Of a stretch of DNA of 64,000 bases, positions 22,151-38,430 are shown piece by piece. The notes beneath the pieces are model-generated. The model worked only from the letters and a program-made list of their open reading frames with translations. It was not told the origin of the DNA and did not search any database. This DNA comes from Oreohelix idahoensis (Eukaryota; Mollusca; Gastropoda; Stylommatophora; Oreohelicidae), in assembly GCA_024509875.1 (NCBI GenBank), contig JAMPIV010010562.1:450501-514500 (forward strand), written 5' to 3'. The translations under genes were made by a program, and so were the position numbers. Position 1 is the first letter of the stretch. Each line of letters begins with the position of its first letter.

Positions 22151-22437
22151 ATACATGCCTCTCACCACAGAAACGATTCTACAGAAAAGCAGCATCGGCA
22201 CTTCAGCATTTTGGCAAGTCCCAATTTTAACAGGCCTAACGGAACCGAACTTTATTTTGCGAGACTCATCAAGCCTAAAGACGTTTAGGTGAAGAAACCT
22301 AATTATTTTTTGTAAACACCAGTACTTTATTTACAAGTTTTAAAGTAATTGATTATTAAATTTGTATATGTTGATTTTGACCAATTCATAGTTGCATTAA
22401 TCATTACAGAGAGATAGGCATACCTATGATCCAGAAC

Positions 22438-22440
<3 letters not shown>

Positions 22441-22523
<83 letters not shown>
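22441..22523. repeat. (TA)n microsatellite
   Basis: About 41 uninterrupted TA units. It directly precedes the second R2 copy. Confidence 0.98.
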
Positions 22524-22527
<4 letters not shown>

Positions 22528-22831
22528 AGAGGAATTTCACTGAATTAAATCAGCTAGAGGCTTGAACGAGCTAAATCAGACAATATACACTTTCACAAAA
22601 GGCGGCGGGTCAGATAAAAAGTTAACGTGCTCAGACTCATTCAGCGTTGTTGTTGACTTCTGAAATATCTTGTGAACAGTCCCTCGAGGTAAAAGTTTCA
22701 TCATCCTTCTATCTACAACTCTACCAAGAGTAATCTTGTGTTAAGGTAGACAACTTTGAAGACCCAAATTAGATACTCTAGATTTTGGTCACTGTTGGAA
22801 CACTACTGCGGAAGAAAAAAAGGGGGGGGGG
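22528..22831 (+). repeat. Dispersed repeat R2, copy 2
   Basis: Same ordered blocks as the copy at 15521 (ctgaattaaatcag, cttgaacgagct, aagagtaatcttgt). It ends at a run of A then G near 22816-22831. Confidence 0.65.
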
Positions 22832-23108
22832 CAAATCGTGAGAGTCACATTAACACAACAGCGCATATGGAGATCATATGACATCGTGGCGGGCATAATT
22901 TTTGTTCTCTCTCTGGTAACCTTGAGTTTAAAGGTCATTTTAGAATTTAGTTTATTTTGTTTTGTTTGTTGAAACAAAAAAAATACAACGTATTTGTCAA
23001 TTCTCATATGGCAGTTATTATTCCTTGTGTTGACGCGCATGTTACATATATTCAGTAGGTAAAAGTGCTGATAATAACATTTTAAAAAGAAGAGATTCAC
23101 TTGTCAGA

Positions 23109-23244
23109 CACTCTGTAGAAATATTATATCTTATACTGTGATCATTTGATCTTCCTTGACATTTGATGGCAGCGATCACTCTGTAGAAATATTATATCGT
23201 ATACTGTGATCATGTGATCGTCCTTGACATTTGATGGCAGCGAT
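23109..23244. repeat. 68-bp tandem duplication
   Basis: Two adjacent units starting cactctgtagaaatatta at 23109 and 23177, differing at a few sites. The surrounding 22832-24140 is noncoding with no other signal seen. Confidence 0.9.
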
Positions 23245-24149
23245 AACTCTTTTGACTATTCGGCTAACGTTTTGAATTGAACCCATTTAGTTAAATGGCT
23301 ATTTCCACTGAATGTTGTAAGAGCCTCTTTTCGTATAATCTTAGGGAACATCTCTACTTGCTAAGATCGACAACTTCGTCCTCCCAGAATCCTGGACTTA
23401 TCTCTTCATGTCTCTCTTGTACACATCTTTCAAACTTCAGCTGTGGTTGCCTTTTATTTCTTTACTTTTTTTAGAGGTGGAAGGGAGAAGGGGAGGCAAG
23501 GTACAAGATTGGGTTCAATATTCAGTTTAATCCAGTTGAGAGATATATAGCACTTTCTTGTAACACATATAGCCTTTTGTATTTTGGCAGTCACAGAAAT
23601 GATTGTTAGTTACCTCCTTTGGGGTGCTTGGTGGTAACATATACAAACTTGGCAAGTATCGATTCCATACGCATTGGAGGAAAAGAAAGGCGGGGGGTGT
23701 CAGTACCCACATATGCAACAAGTATGTAAAGACATTGACTTTTAACTAACTTTCTGTATTCGCTACTCAACCAGACACTTACGTCTCCAACTATTATCAA
23801 TGTTGCACTACCATCGCATTCCCTCATACTGAAACGTTAAGATACATTTAGGCAATATATCTAAGGGACGTGATTTTTGTTACAAAGGGAGTAATACATT
23901 TGAAAAAACTATTTATAACTTTTAAAACATTACATAGTCATTTTATATAGATGGTTGTAATTCTTTTGTAGCAAATAAGAACATTACATAGTTTTTTTTA
24001 AATTATAGGTGAAATTTTCTGTTTTTTTGTTACTTTTATGTAAATAATTAATTTATATTTTACTTGGGATAAATAAATGCCCTTTAGGTTCAACACATGT
24101 CAGTAAATATATATACTACTAGTTTCGCTGAATGAATCACGATAAATTG

Positions 24150-24660
24150 TTGGATTATATGTATTTTTTGGCCGGCACAAAGTGCTGCCTCAACTAAAGT
24201 TGAGACGACGTGTTTGGCATGTCCCCTTGTGAGCCTGAAAATGACCATAAGTCCCTAACAACTTTCTCCACCAAACATTATAACATGAGGTGACAAGAGG
24301 AGCTTTCATTGCATAGAGGCTTGAATGGGCATTAAAATACATCGAGTCCAACTCATATATAACAGTCTCTCAACCCACACATTTAGTCTCATTGTGTGAC
24401 TCTGAATCATAGAGAACAAAGAAGACGTTAAAATCTGCAGTGATTAAATCACAGGTAATCGTACGTTTCCATTGATAAGTCGTCTTTAGTGCGTCGCGTT
24501 ACAGTCTAACCATATATCCTAACGCCGTGTCCCTATCCGTTATCATGGTCAAGTTTTGTGCAATGCTGTTTAAATAATATCAGTTCTATCAATACTCTAC
24601 AGCTCTAAAAGGAGAGCTAGTGACTTGAGTCCACAAAGCCTGGAAACGAGTTAACAGCGT
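24150..24660 (-). repeat. LINE 3' end (3' UTR), truncated copy
   Basis: The reverse complement is homologous over about 490 bases to 52690-53190 (shared ttgatagaactga, taacgcgacgca, aatgtttggtggag, ggcagcac..tgccgg). At 52.7 kb this block directly follows a LINE stop codon, so here too it is probably a LINE 3' UTR. The few codons just upstream in LINE orientation (FVDSS) echo the FVDGLCS tail at 52690. Confidence 0.6.
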
Positions 24661-26924
24661 TACAAGACATTTGGTTTGTGAAAAAATCTTTGGTAAAGGA
24701 AATTGAGGCAGACTCAAAGAAACACAGGCAGTCACACAAAAATAGAGACAGACGCAACATCATTTGGAGAAGAGAACTTGAAATATATATACAAGACACA
24801 TGAAGAAAACTTGATACACGTATGTGGCAGAGATTCATGATTAATAAATTTCTATATCTTTTCTTTATTCTACACTTGTCGTTTACTTTTCTCTCGCTCT
24901 TTTTCCTTTTTTTCGCATACGCTCGATGGGTATTACCTTTCTTTCGCATACGTTCGATTGGTACTTTTTCCTCCCATATTCTACCTTTCTCATTTTTCTA
25001 ATTTAGCAACACATTTTATGGCGATTAGCTAAGTTCTTTGATGAGAGATCGAATCGCTAAAATGTACCCACCCTTGGTCGACATTTTAGAAGATTACGCT
25101 AATTAAGTCCAATGACGTCCATGATATTAATGTTGTATTTTAATGTTGTCGTAATGGAGTACTCGATCCCTGGCTCTTAGTTTCCTAAACCATCGTAGTT
25201 AGGACTGTTATACTTGGGTCTACCGTGTTAATTCGTTCTCGATAGGGATAATAGGAAGACTATCGTCTATCACTTTTCTCTGATCTGTTCGCCTATAAGT
25301 TAATTATTCAAGGTGAAAGATTTGAGATCAAAGACGAGCTCGCTCCTATTGCGTTTATGACCATAGTCTGCAGGCAGTAATAGTGTGAATTCTCGAAAGC
25401 AGAAATCTCTTGCACGGTCTGGTAAATCATGTTACGCATGATCTAAGAGAGACTGTCTGCTCGTTTTGCCTGAGTCTGTTTCGGCTTCAGCGTGAAATAG
25501 TCGTTTGATTCGCAGAATGAGAGAGAATTTATGTAGATTTTCCTCTAGGTGCGAACATGTGGCAGAGAGAGTCTGGGTTTTGATAATAGTGAATCATTTC
25601 ATTTCATCAGATAAAAAAACCCAGCTGTTTTAACTTCATTCATTCAGATTCCGCAGTTTCTCTAGACACATTCTATCTTCGTTCCTAGATTGCTTTATTA
25701 AGTAAAATCTCAGTTTGCGTTGGAGAATAGTCTTAAGTAGTCCTATGTTGAGGTAAATAGATTTCACTAGTTTTATCGTCTATATATTGACTAGTTTCTT
25801 TTGTGCAGAGTGATTAAATAGAAAGTCAGTTATATTTCTGTAGTTTACTGTGTTACAGTGGAAAGCAGAATAAATATAAATTTCTAGCTAAAGCGCATCC
25901 AGCTATAAATAAAATTTAATTAAATTGCTAGTAACCAGTCAGAGAATATATTTAACTAACTAAGTAAATGCACTGATTCATCATTGAGTATTGCCGGAAT
26001 ATGTACCTTTTTCTAATTCATGATGATTGATTTTTGTAAATGAATAGAATTTTTTTTCACGGAAGTTTTAAACGATGAGACAAGTCATAAGCTTGTAGTT
26101 TATAATTTAAGTTTATAACCGAAGTGAATATAATATATTATATTTTACGCGAGGGTAGGATTGTGTATACTATTAGGGTTGAGTTTTTATGTTTTTCTTT
26201 TCTTTATACAGTATCTGGGTCAAACCCTAAACCTACCAGCGGTTTTTCCATGAACATATGAGAATAACCATAGTAAAGAACATTTGTATTTAATCGTTGG
26301 GTTTTCAAGTTAAACCTGTCTGGCATTGTGTGTGCAACCAGAAGGAGACAGAGTACCGACCTAAAAGACATTAATACTAAATGCTGTAACTGGGCCTATC
26401 GAGCCAGATTATATTTCTTTCCTAAATCTCATTTACATTCAGCCAATATGGCAATTTACAAACATTAACATTTCCGACGTTTGATCATTTGTGATGTATC
26501 AAAGACGTTTATACTGAGAGAAGTTACCAACCTGACATTTCCGAAGTACTGGAAAACTCAAGAATTCTGAAACCATGAGCCCTGTGGCATTTCTTACCTG
26601 AACTAATTCTAGCGACATGAACAGTACTTCTAAAATATAAACAGTGAAGATAACGCTCCCCAGAGTCTTGGAATTTACCGGTCACTGTAGAGCTGGGGTT
26701 GTCTTTGCTAACAGAACACTGGATGTGCTGTGAGTGTGTGCCCTATGATTGCGCCAGAAGGCTGAAAGAGAGAGGCTTCTCGATTTCAGGGGCAGATTCT
26801 ACTAGTTTTCACCATCTCACTCGTGAAAATCTATTTTCTTTACGTTACCTCTCACTGAGCTATTACCTGTTCTAATCTATTCAGAAAGTACCAATCTATG
26901 TCTTATTCCCCTATCACTAATCTA
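24661..26924. other. Noncoding, possibly LTR/leader of copy C
   Basis: No coding region recognised. Near 24903-24955 a ~38-bp motif (ttcgcatacg(c/t)tcgat) occurs twice. Its position upstream of copy C's gag fits an old 5' LTR, but I found no partner LTR and no boundaries. Confidence 0.3.
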
Positions 26925-27135
26925 CGATAAATGTGGACTCGTCCGAAGGATTTTTGAACTTAGAATAGAAATACGTGAAGATAAATGTGGGCTCGTTTTT
27001 CCGGTAATTGAACTATAATCCTGAGCAAGTACGACAAATGGGGTCTCGTCGAACGGGATTTCGAACTTAGAATAGGAAGACGAGACGACAAATATCAGCT
27101 CGTCTGCAGGATTAATTTTCTTTATTCTGAAATAG
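26925..27135 (+). repeat. Degenerate ~52-55-bp tandem repeat, four units
   Basis: Units start near 26928, 26979, 27028 and 27083 with the pattern cgayaaatgtggrctcgt, then (in some units) gaacttagaatag. Noncoding. It precedes copy C. Confidence 0.6.
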
Positions 27136-27375
27136 AGTAAGAGTGTGATGTCTCGTGAGTTTTAGTATTTTAAAAAATATTATCCCTTAGACAAACGATC
27201 TGTTTATGGGCTTGCTGACCACACAATTAGTAAATTGTTTTTCCACAAGCATTATTGAGTATTATACATTTTGATTTACAGGTTGATTTTGTCGGAAGAT
27301 ATGTTATGTATTGATTTTGTAATACTAAACCGCTGGTAGAGTTTTGTGATTGTGTAACAATCACAGGGTTTTAAA

Positions 27376-28330
27376 GCAGAGACCTTTCAGCAGGTCTCGT
27401 CTGGTCTTAAGGGATACTTGTCAAAGTGTCTGGAGCTGTCACAGCTCGCCTCTACCTATAAAGGTCTTGAGGAGTTCATTATATGCGAACAGATAAAGAA
27501 CACTTTGTCTGGTGACTCCCGGAGATATTTAGCTGAGCAGGGTGCAGAAAAGCTTGAAGACATTTTGGAAAAGTCTGAGCGATATCATAATTAGCTGGCC
27601 GAACTGCCGGCCACAAAACGTAAACCGACAGAAGAGCCTTTTTAAAAGAATAATCTAGACCAATCTTCTCATGCTTCTCACCAAAATAACCACAGAGAAA
27701 CTGGACCACAAAACCCCCCCTCCTGAAAAGTCCAAGTTCTACAAAAACAAGTACCCCACCAATAACAAACAGTCTGATCAACCCAACCGTCCTACATGGC
27801 AGCGCGGTCAGAAAGGACAGGGTGGCAAAGGGAAAACCCCTGAGCACGGGACATATGATCAGAGCGAGCACACCGAGCCTAAACGCATCGGATGCTTGCT
27901 AACAGTCTCGCAAGGTGGAATTAATGTCAGTGATTCTCAACCTAACGAGGGGAGACCCTCAACGCGAGGTACTGTTATTTTGAACGGTTCTTCAACTTTT
28001 TGTTTATTTGACACGGGGATTTCTTATGATTGCATTGTCGCCAGGCACCTGGTCAAACCCGGTCAGGAGACAGGAGAAACCGTCCAACTTTGTGGAGTTT
28101 CTACGAGTGATAATCCTACAGTGCTTCCCATCGCATTGGTTGAGATCCACTCTGATTTTGTCAGAGGTGTGATCAAAGCGGCTGTTATGGATGACCCGAT
28201 CTACCCAGTCATACTTGGCTGTAGATATGTGTTTATTGGGAAAACGGAAGAGCCAATTATAGCCGCAGTAACTACAAGAGGACAAACCAAGAAGGAACGG
28301 GAGCCTGCGCCAAATTTGTTAACTTATTAA
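27376..28330 (+). pseudogene. Copy C: decayed gag and protease of a second Gmr1-like lineage
   Basis: A gag remnant from 27376 (KNTLSGDSRRYLAEQGAEKL, the block just before the knuckle in B) hits an in-frame TAG at 27592 and a second stop near 27643. A new frame (27671-28330) carries a basic linker without a recognisable CCHC knuckle, then protease: CLFDTGISYDCIV with the catalytic DTG, and the conserved YPVILGCRYVF block. Sequence details (GETVQL after the DTG) are closer to copy E than to A, B or D. The N-terminal gag and the LTR are not identifiable. Confidence 0.82.
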
Positions 28331-28360
28331 CTTAAAGAGGCGCAACAAAAGGACCCTACG

Positions 28361-28795
28361 TTGGCACCCTGCTTTAACAAACTGCCCATGGCTAAGGACC
28401 CTAGACAGCACGGGGACATTTTTTCTAAGGATGGCGTACTTTATCGCGGAACGGGCAAGCCTGAACAAGGGTACAATCAGCTCCTAGTACCGAAACAGTA
28501 CAGAAGCCAAATCTTAGAAATGGGGCACTCTCTTCCCTTCAGCGGACATATGGGACAGAACGCCACAAATCAGCGTATATCTACTCATTATTGGTGGCCA
28601 GGAATGAATACTGATATTATCAGGTATGTAAAATCCTGTGCCCAGTGCCAAAGTGGGCCACCCAAGCACCGGACACCCCCAGTTTCTCTGGGTGAAATAC
28701 CAATAATGGGAACACCATTTGAACGGGTTATGATCGACATTTTAGGACCCTTCACAGCTTTACATCGTCTTCTAAAGATAAAGAAACTTCCCAGA
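28361..28795 (+). pseudogene. Copy C integrase N-terminus, truncated
   Basis: Follows the protease remnant after a stop. It has the HHCC zinc finger (HSLPFSGHMGQNAT ... CAQC) and the start of the catalytic core with the first aspartate (ERVMIDILGPFT). Homology ends near 28757, before the second aspartate. Integrase coming straight after protease confirms the PR-IN order in this second lineage. Confidence 0.88.
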
Positions 28796-28849
28796 CGCCC
28801 CGCGTCCGGACATGCACAGAACGCATCTACATGAATAGCAATCAAACCA

Positions 28850-29216
28850 GACGATCTAGGAACATTCTAGATAAGATTTAACTAGATCGAGCCTTATTTG
28901 GACATGAACAGAGACCTCAACACAGGTTTCAGACATTCCAACCACAGTTGACCGATACTACCAAATAAGGAGAATGGTCACACTTCGTTAATAAAACTAA
29001 GGACCGACCGTGTCTCGACACAAGAGGGGGTAACATCATATTAAATGATAATCTCAATTATCCAGAGTTATGTAGCTTTGACCGTCAAAAAATGAAAGTG
29101 TACTTTTCAGTCAATCTACTTACACAATGTCTTTAGCAAAAAATGATCATACAATGACTTTATAAAAAAAATGATCATACAATGACTTTAGAAAAAATGA
29201 AGATCTGTGCGTAACA
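28850..29216 (-). repeat. LTR-X copy (partial)
   Basis: In LTR orientation it begins TGTTACGCACAGATC at 29216, like the copy starting at 15298, and shares the block at 29065 (gttatgtagctttgacc) with 15205 and 45980. Inside are tandem short repeats of aatgatcatacaatgacttt. The 3' end is lost at the border with copy C. No gene inside. Confidence 0.55.
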
Positions 29217-29661
29217 TAGTGCAAATAAGAGGGAACGCTGCCGGGCACAAAGAAGTCAGTAGATGTAGTTGTTGAGTAAGGTGTGATTTGAAAAGTTCAA
29301 ACTCAGTCAGCTGGCGTTTATGTATAGCAATGACGCACCTCATACGTTGGAAGGAACATTTCTTCTCAACCTGTTGTAAGCGGTGCTGGTCAGCAGGATG
29401 AGGAAGTCCAGCAGATAGATGGAAGCTAGAGACAAACCCTTTGGGAATAACCCTAGCACGGAGACAGTTATTGAGAAAATTAATGTGACATGTACAGCGT
29501 GTCTTCTTGTATATAGTAAAGGCTAAGTCAGAAGCAGTACGAGATATGTCAGAAGGCATGAGAGACAATGAATGGGTAATAAAAGAATGAAGAGAAGAAA
29601 TCAACTGTTTCTGATAAGGCATAATGAACAAATGTAAAAATATGAAACAAGAGAAGAACAC
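29217..29661 (-). pseudogene. Penelope-like element: N-terminal ORF part of a second, tandem copy
   Basis: The minus strand encodes FLNNCLRARVIPKGFVSSFH, resembling the region ahead of the RT domain in Penelope-like ORFs (C..IPKG), followed by a charged stretch. It lies downstream, in transcription order, of the RT/nuclease part at 30305-31390 and of the hammerhead-like core. This is the partial-tandem ('pseudo-LTR') arrangement known for this class. It is cut off at 29217 by LTR-X. Confidence 0.65.
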
Positions 29662-29820
29662 AAAATATAGCAGTAACTAAACGAAAACAGGGTAGCAGCA
29701 CTGGTAGTAGTGTAGGGTAAGTAAATAAATTAAGGGGCTGCTGTAAAACTGGTAAGGAATATAAGTATTTACACCAATAAAACGGTATTGGATCAGTTTT
29801 ACAAATAACGGTTCACAAGA

Positions 29821-29860
29821 AACGAGGGACGTTTCGGGTTTAACCCTTCGTCAGCCACAG
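29821..29860 (-). ncRNA. Hammerhead-ribozyme-like core in the Penelope-like element
   Basis: The minus strand reads CTGACGA (29848-29854), a stem-forming AGGGTTAAACCC, then GAAACGT. CTGANGA - stem II - GAAA is the invariant hammerhead core, and ACG/CGT could form a 3-bp stem III. Hammerhead motifs are documented in the repeats of Penelope-like elements. I could not pair a good stem I, so activity is doubtful. Confidence 0.55.
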
Positions 29861-30304
29861 GTACAAACAGGTGACAAGGACAAGAATTACATATAAGTAC
29901 TACAAAAACATACGATAATGAGAAATATACAACAAATTAGCGATACAAGCAGATGGAAAAAGTAAACAACAACAGTGATGAGAGAAAAAAAAGAACAATA
30001 ATAATACAAGAAAATCGTAAAATCTAAAAGAAATACCGAAACAAGAAAGTAAATAATCAACGAAACGAAAAAAAAAAAAGAGAATTAACAAAACTTTTGA
30101 ACAAGTAAAGGTTCACTGAGCTCGATCCAAAGATACTGTGAAAGAAAGTCGTAGTATTCCGTCACAGAAATCGCAAGGAAGTAACGTATGACAGCGACAC
30201 AACAAAAGATATAAAAGGATACGAAACGAACAAAAACAAAAACATAAGAAGATATATCTAAAAGACAACGAATAAAGAATGACAAAGAGAAAAGCTACCA
30301 AAAT

Positions 30305-31390
30305 TTATGCAAAATGATGTTGGATATTCAAGCCATCAGGAGCTAAAACGCCCATTTGAAAAATAAGACGATTCTTCAACGAAAAGTGAGTCTTGTCATT
30401 ACCGGCACATGAAAGGAGGGCAAAAACATGAATATCGGAATTACCTGAATGGTCAGGCCTATTGAAATGAAGGGCCACCGGTAAATGTTTGCCATGATAG
30501 ATGTCATTCAAGTACTCACGAAACCTGTCTGCCAAACGCCTGCAAGTTTCACTAATATAGGTAATGCCACACCTCTTGCAGATGATAGCATAGATCATGT
30601 TTCTGGATTCGCACGTGAAAGACAAGACTCTCTATTGATAAATTTTCCTTTTGGAAAAGTGACTGTCTGAGTTTGGAGTACAAACGGACAGCTCTTACAT
30701 ATCCGGCGTGGGCACGGTTTAGTACCAAAGTATAAAGGGCTAGTATGTCGCAACCAACTGTGTACAAGAATATCCCAAAAATGCCTATCCCTACGATATA
30801 CTACCAAAGGTGTATCACGAAACAACTCTTTGGTATCAGGATCAGAGTGGAGAATAGGCAGATGTCGACACAGAATTCTCTTCACTGCCAGACAGTGAGG
30901 ATGGAAAGTTAGAACCAGTTTGAGTCTGTCAGATTGGACAGAAGGTTTAGTAATGAGTGCCGTCTGACGAGTGACTGGTGTGATCCGATTAAGAGCATCA
31001 GATAAAACATGTTGTGGATAAAGACGTCGGCGAAAGAATTCGAGCATCTCTTGAACTCGCTGCTGAAAATGATCGTCATCGTGACATAACCGACGCAAGC
31101 GAAGAAGTTGAGAAAAGGGAATGGAATTTTTAGAACTAAGAGTATGCGATGAAGTATAAAGAAGGAAACCATGAGCGTCAGTAGCCTTATAATAGACAGA
31201 CGTTTTATGACAAGTAGGGCTAATAGTCACAGTGATGTCAAGGAAGTTCACTGAGGTCGTAGAGATTTCAGAAGTGAGTTTGATGGCAGGATTGAAATTA
31301 CCAACATAGTCAATAAATCGACGGAGGTCTACCTCAGACATGTCTGTAATCCCAATATCATCAGCAATATAACGGCGGTAAAACTCGGGT
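30305..31390 (-). pseudogene. Penelope-like element: RT C-terminus and GIY-YIG endonuclease
   Basis: From a truncation at the TA-rich repeat near 31390, the minus strand gives the RT palm end ([13 protein letters not shown], the catalytic Y-x-D-D region apparently with an extra residue), then FLDITVTIS, YYKATDAHGFLLYTSSH and FSQLLRLRRLC, characteristic of Penelope-like RTs. A one-base frame change near 30600-30625 leads to the GIY-YIG nuclease (MIYAIICKRCGITYISET, then RFREYLNDI and LHFNRPDHSG). The nuclease would nick the target for priming. The 5' half is missing. 29662-30304 is its noncoding 3' region, with hydrophobic spurious frames. Confidence 0.9.
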
Positions 31391-31515
31391 ATTTATATAT
31401 TTATATATTTATATATTTATATATTTATATATATTTATATATTTATATATTTATATATTTATATATATATATATATATTTATTTATTTATTTATATATTT
31501 ATATATTTATATATA
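31389..31515. repeat. TATATTTA-type microsatellite
   Basis: Simple repeat of tatatttatatattta, joining the truncated Penelope-like element to a mariner. Confidence 0.97.
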
Positions 31516-35562
<4,047 letters not shown>

Positions 35563-36013
35563 AATATACACCACAACATTGTACTGTCCAGGTTTGACCT
35601 CCTACATTCAGCATTAACATTCGGTGGCTATATCCTACTATTAACAGTGATAAGATTTTTATCGTCGCCCTATTACTGCTTTATTCCATCTTACTGAAGC
35701 ACGTTTTCAGAAATACGCATCTACAACTTTGGGTATATCAGTTGAACATGAAGGAGTTATCACATTAAAATGAAATTTTGAACGATGATCGACACTGTTG
35801 AATCTATTTAAAATAAAAAATTAGAAAATGGAAATCATTTTTCAAAATATTATTATAAGCAACTTCAAGTTGTAGATAGAATAATGTGACAACAGAATTA
35901 TTCACTTTCTTTTTGGTTTTGTAACCGCTTTTAAGCAAGGGGAATAAAATAAGGGAAAAGGTAAGTAAAAACATAGTGGAGTAGTTTATGAAACAGTTCC
36001 CTTTTTTGAGAGC

Positions 36014-36985
36014 TGTAGTGAAGTGAATCCGTATGACAACACGCTCAAATTCCCCGCTCAAAAACACACTAGCTGTCGTATTTTTAAATCTATAAATAAC
36101 TACAGTATTTGAAATTTTTTTGAGGGGCCAGTCAAATTTACCGCCAACAATTTATCTAGTGTATTTGAATTTTTATTGGAAACAAGTAAAAAGTTACCGC
36201 CCACCCCAACAATGATCGAAGAGCATAGTATAAATTTAACAACCAATCAAATCGTTTCCATATTTTGTTGTGATAAGAACATTTTGGTTGACGAGAAATA
36301 AATGCCTATTTTGTGTTTTTGACCGAACGTAGATAATTTATTTCTTAATAACTAAAGATAATTAAAATGAAAGGGATATCTCAAATTATAGCGCTGATAT
36401 TGCTTAACATATGCACATAAAGATTCCCTCATAAAAAATTTTTTATGGTAGTAGAAAATTTAATTTAGTGAGATTTTCACATCAGGGTAAGGCCCAAATA
36501 AATTACAAAAATTACCCACATTTGAATGCAAAGGAATAACTAAGGGAAAACTATATAGAACGATAGAGAAAAATTGGCCGTTTGATTATCACTTTTGATA
36601 ATTAAAATCGGGCCACAAATGACTATGATATATAATCTTCAAATTTAGTCAGATCATACAGACACGCTTAGAATCGCATAAATACTAGAATCAAAAATTA
36701 ACTTTTTGACTTCTCATTAATTGGCTGGGTGTATTGCTATAAATAGTAACACACTTTTGTAGTTTTTCGCTATTGAAATCATAAAAATCACACTGAGCTG
36801 ACGTATACAAAAAGACTGTAGACGAAGCCTTTGCCGGTTGGACTGGTAGAGCAGACTAAGAACCCTTTTACAGCCAGTCAGCTTGAGTGTGTGTAAACTT
36901 ATTTACCTGAGGGTAAGATTGATAATTTTATTTGCATACTTTGTTAAAGAATTGACCTGGAAAGTAAACATACTATGTGTGCCAT
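36014..36985 (+). repeat. 5' LTR of copy D (shared part)
   Basis: Pairs with 43664-44624; differences are scattered single bases and short indels. The LTR probably continues beyond 36985, because the primer-site-like leader TTGTCCAGGATAGCC lies only at 38193-38207; the partner sequence of 36986-38190 is not seen downstream. Confidence 0.85.
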
Positions 36986-38430
36986 ATTTGTTCGAAAGTG
37001 TAACTGAAGGCGAGATGTGTTGTATCACGCTGACCTACGTAGGAATGTGTGTAGTAGCAGACTTGTTAGACTTGAAAAATTAGTGTATAGTGTTTGCAAA
37101 TTTAGGACAGTGGGTGTTAGAAGCTATTTAATTTAGTATTTTCTTCTGGAGTGACACCCTGTTCATAGATCATGTAATAAACATATAGGGAAGGTTAGAA
37201 TGAAGCAATCAACAGGTCACATGCTGTATTGTACTTGCCATGATTATTGTATGGAAGCCAAACATGGACGAGGTACCCAAGGATTGATGAACCCAGAGAA
37301 AGAGTTATGGCATGAAAACTGATGGTAGACAGTGGAATTCAAGGTCTTGTGCAACTTGTTAGCACAAAGGACTGACCATGGTAAGTTTTAATATTGTTTA
37401 GGGGTGAATTGATTGAGGCAGATCTCTACATGGAAGGGGTTGTCATTCTATTTCAGGTTATATCACGAATTTACCTCTTTGCTGCAGTTACTTGAGAAGA
37501 AGAGCGAGTGGGAGTTGAGAGATCCATATACAGCCTGGAGATAGACCCCATCTTCTCAGCCAGTAGTCACAGAGTTGGTGATCCTGACTACTATTCAAAG
37601 AATTGAAGCAATAATATTCTGAAAATAAGTCCTTTACAAAGGCAATAATAATTCATCTAAACCATTTCACCCAAATAAACTTAACCACTCTGGGATGATG
37701 AAAGTAGTAGACCTTGCAGTGTAAGACTGTTAGCAGTATAAATATTAAGAACAGTAACAGTACGTGTAGTCATTCCAGTGACCCTTTACAAGAAATGGAA
37801 CAGAGTTTCCAAATTATTTATTTCATTATGTAAATAACCTTTCTTGATTTTAATAATTCCTGATCCAAAAGATTGAGGTTCAGGACAATTTAATTGTACA
37901 GAAACTTTCATACAGCTTTGCTTAATTAATTTTTATTAAGTTGAAGTTCTGTTTTGAAATTAATCATTAAATAAAGTAAATACACTTCCCCTAGACCCGT
38001 AGCTAAATCATTTGGGATCAGTAGAGGTAGCGGTTATGGACTCAGAGATCATCATCATCTACCCTGAGAACTTAAATAGCTTGACCCCATTTTGATTGTC
38101 TATACACCCTTGCTCTTTTTCAGAGAAGGAGGTATTTCTTATAAGACCAGTCTCTTATCTCGCTCTATCCTGGTATCCTCTGATACACCTATTTGTCCAG
38201 GATAGCCTATACATTTAGTAACTTCAAAACCTCTTATGACATAGTGGTTTCCAGTCCGGGATTTTTCCACCATACCCTGGGGCTCATACAGTAGGGAATA
38301 ATAAAGCGAATAAAATTAAACAACTTCTGGTGAAGTCAATGAGCTGTCTTTGATTATAGTTAAGTAAATTAGTTAGTATTTGCTAATTGATAATATAAGT
38401 TGTTAATAATTTGTGTAAGAGTGAAAAAGA
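36986..38430 (+). other. Rest of 5' LTR/leader of copy D
   Basis: Noncoding. TTGTCCAGGATAGCC at 38193 echoes the leader of copy B; the ~230 bases before the gag ATG are A/T-rich as in B. No other signal. Confidence 0.45.

Noticed and set aside
29900..30301. Hydrophobic, Phe/Tyr-rich minus-strand frames
   Set aside because: A/T-rich 3' region of the Penelope-like element; no conserved motif.
31389..31515. CRISPR-like array
   Set aside because: Simple TATATTTA repeats without spacers; the genome is eukaryotic.
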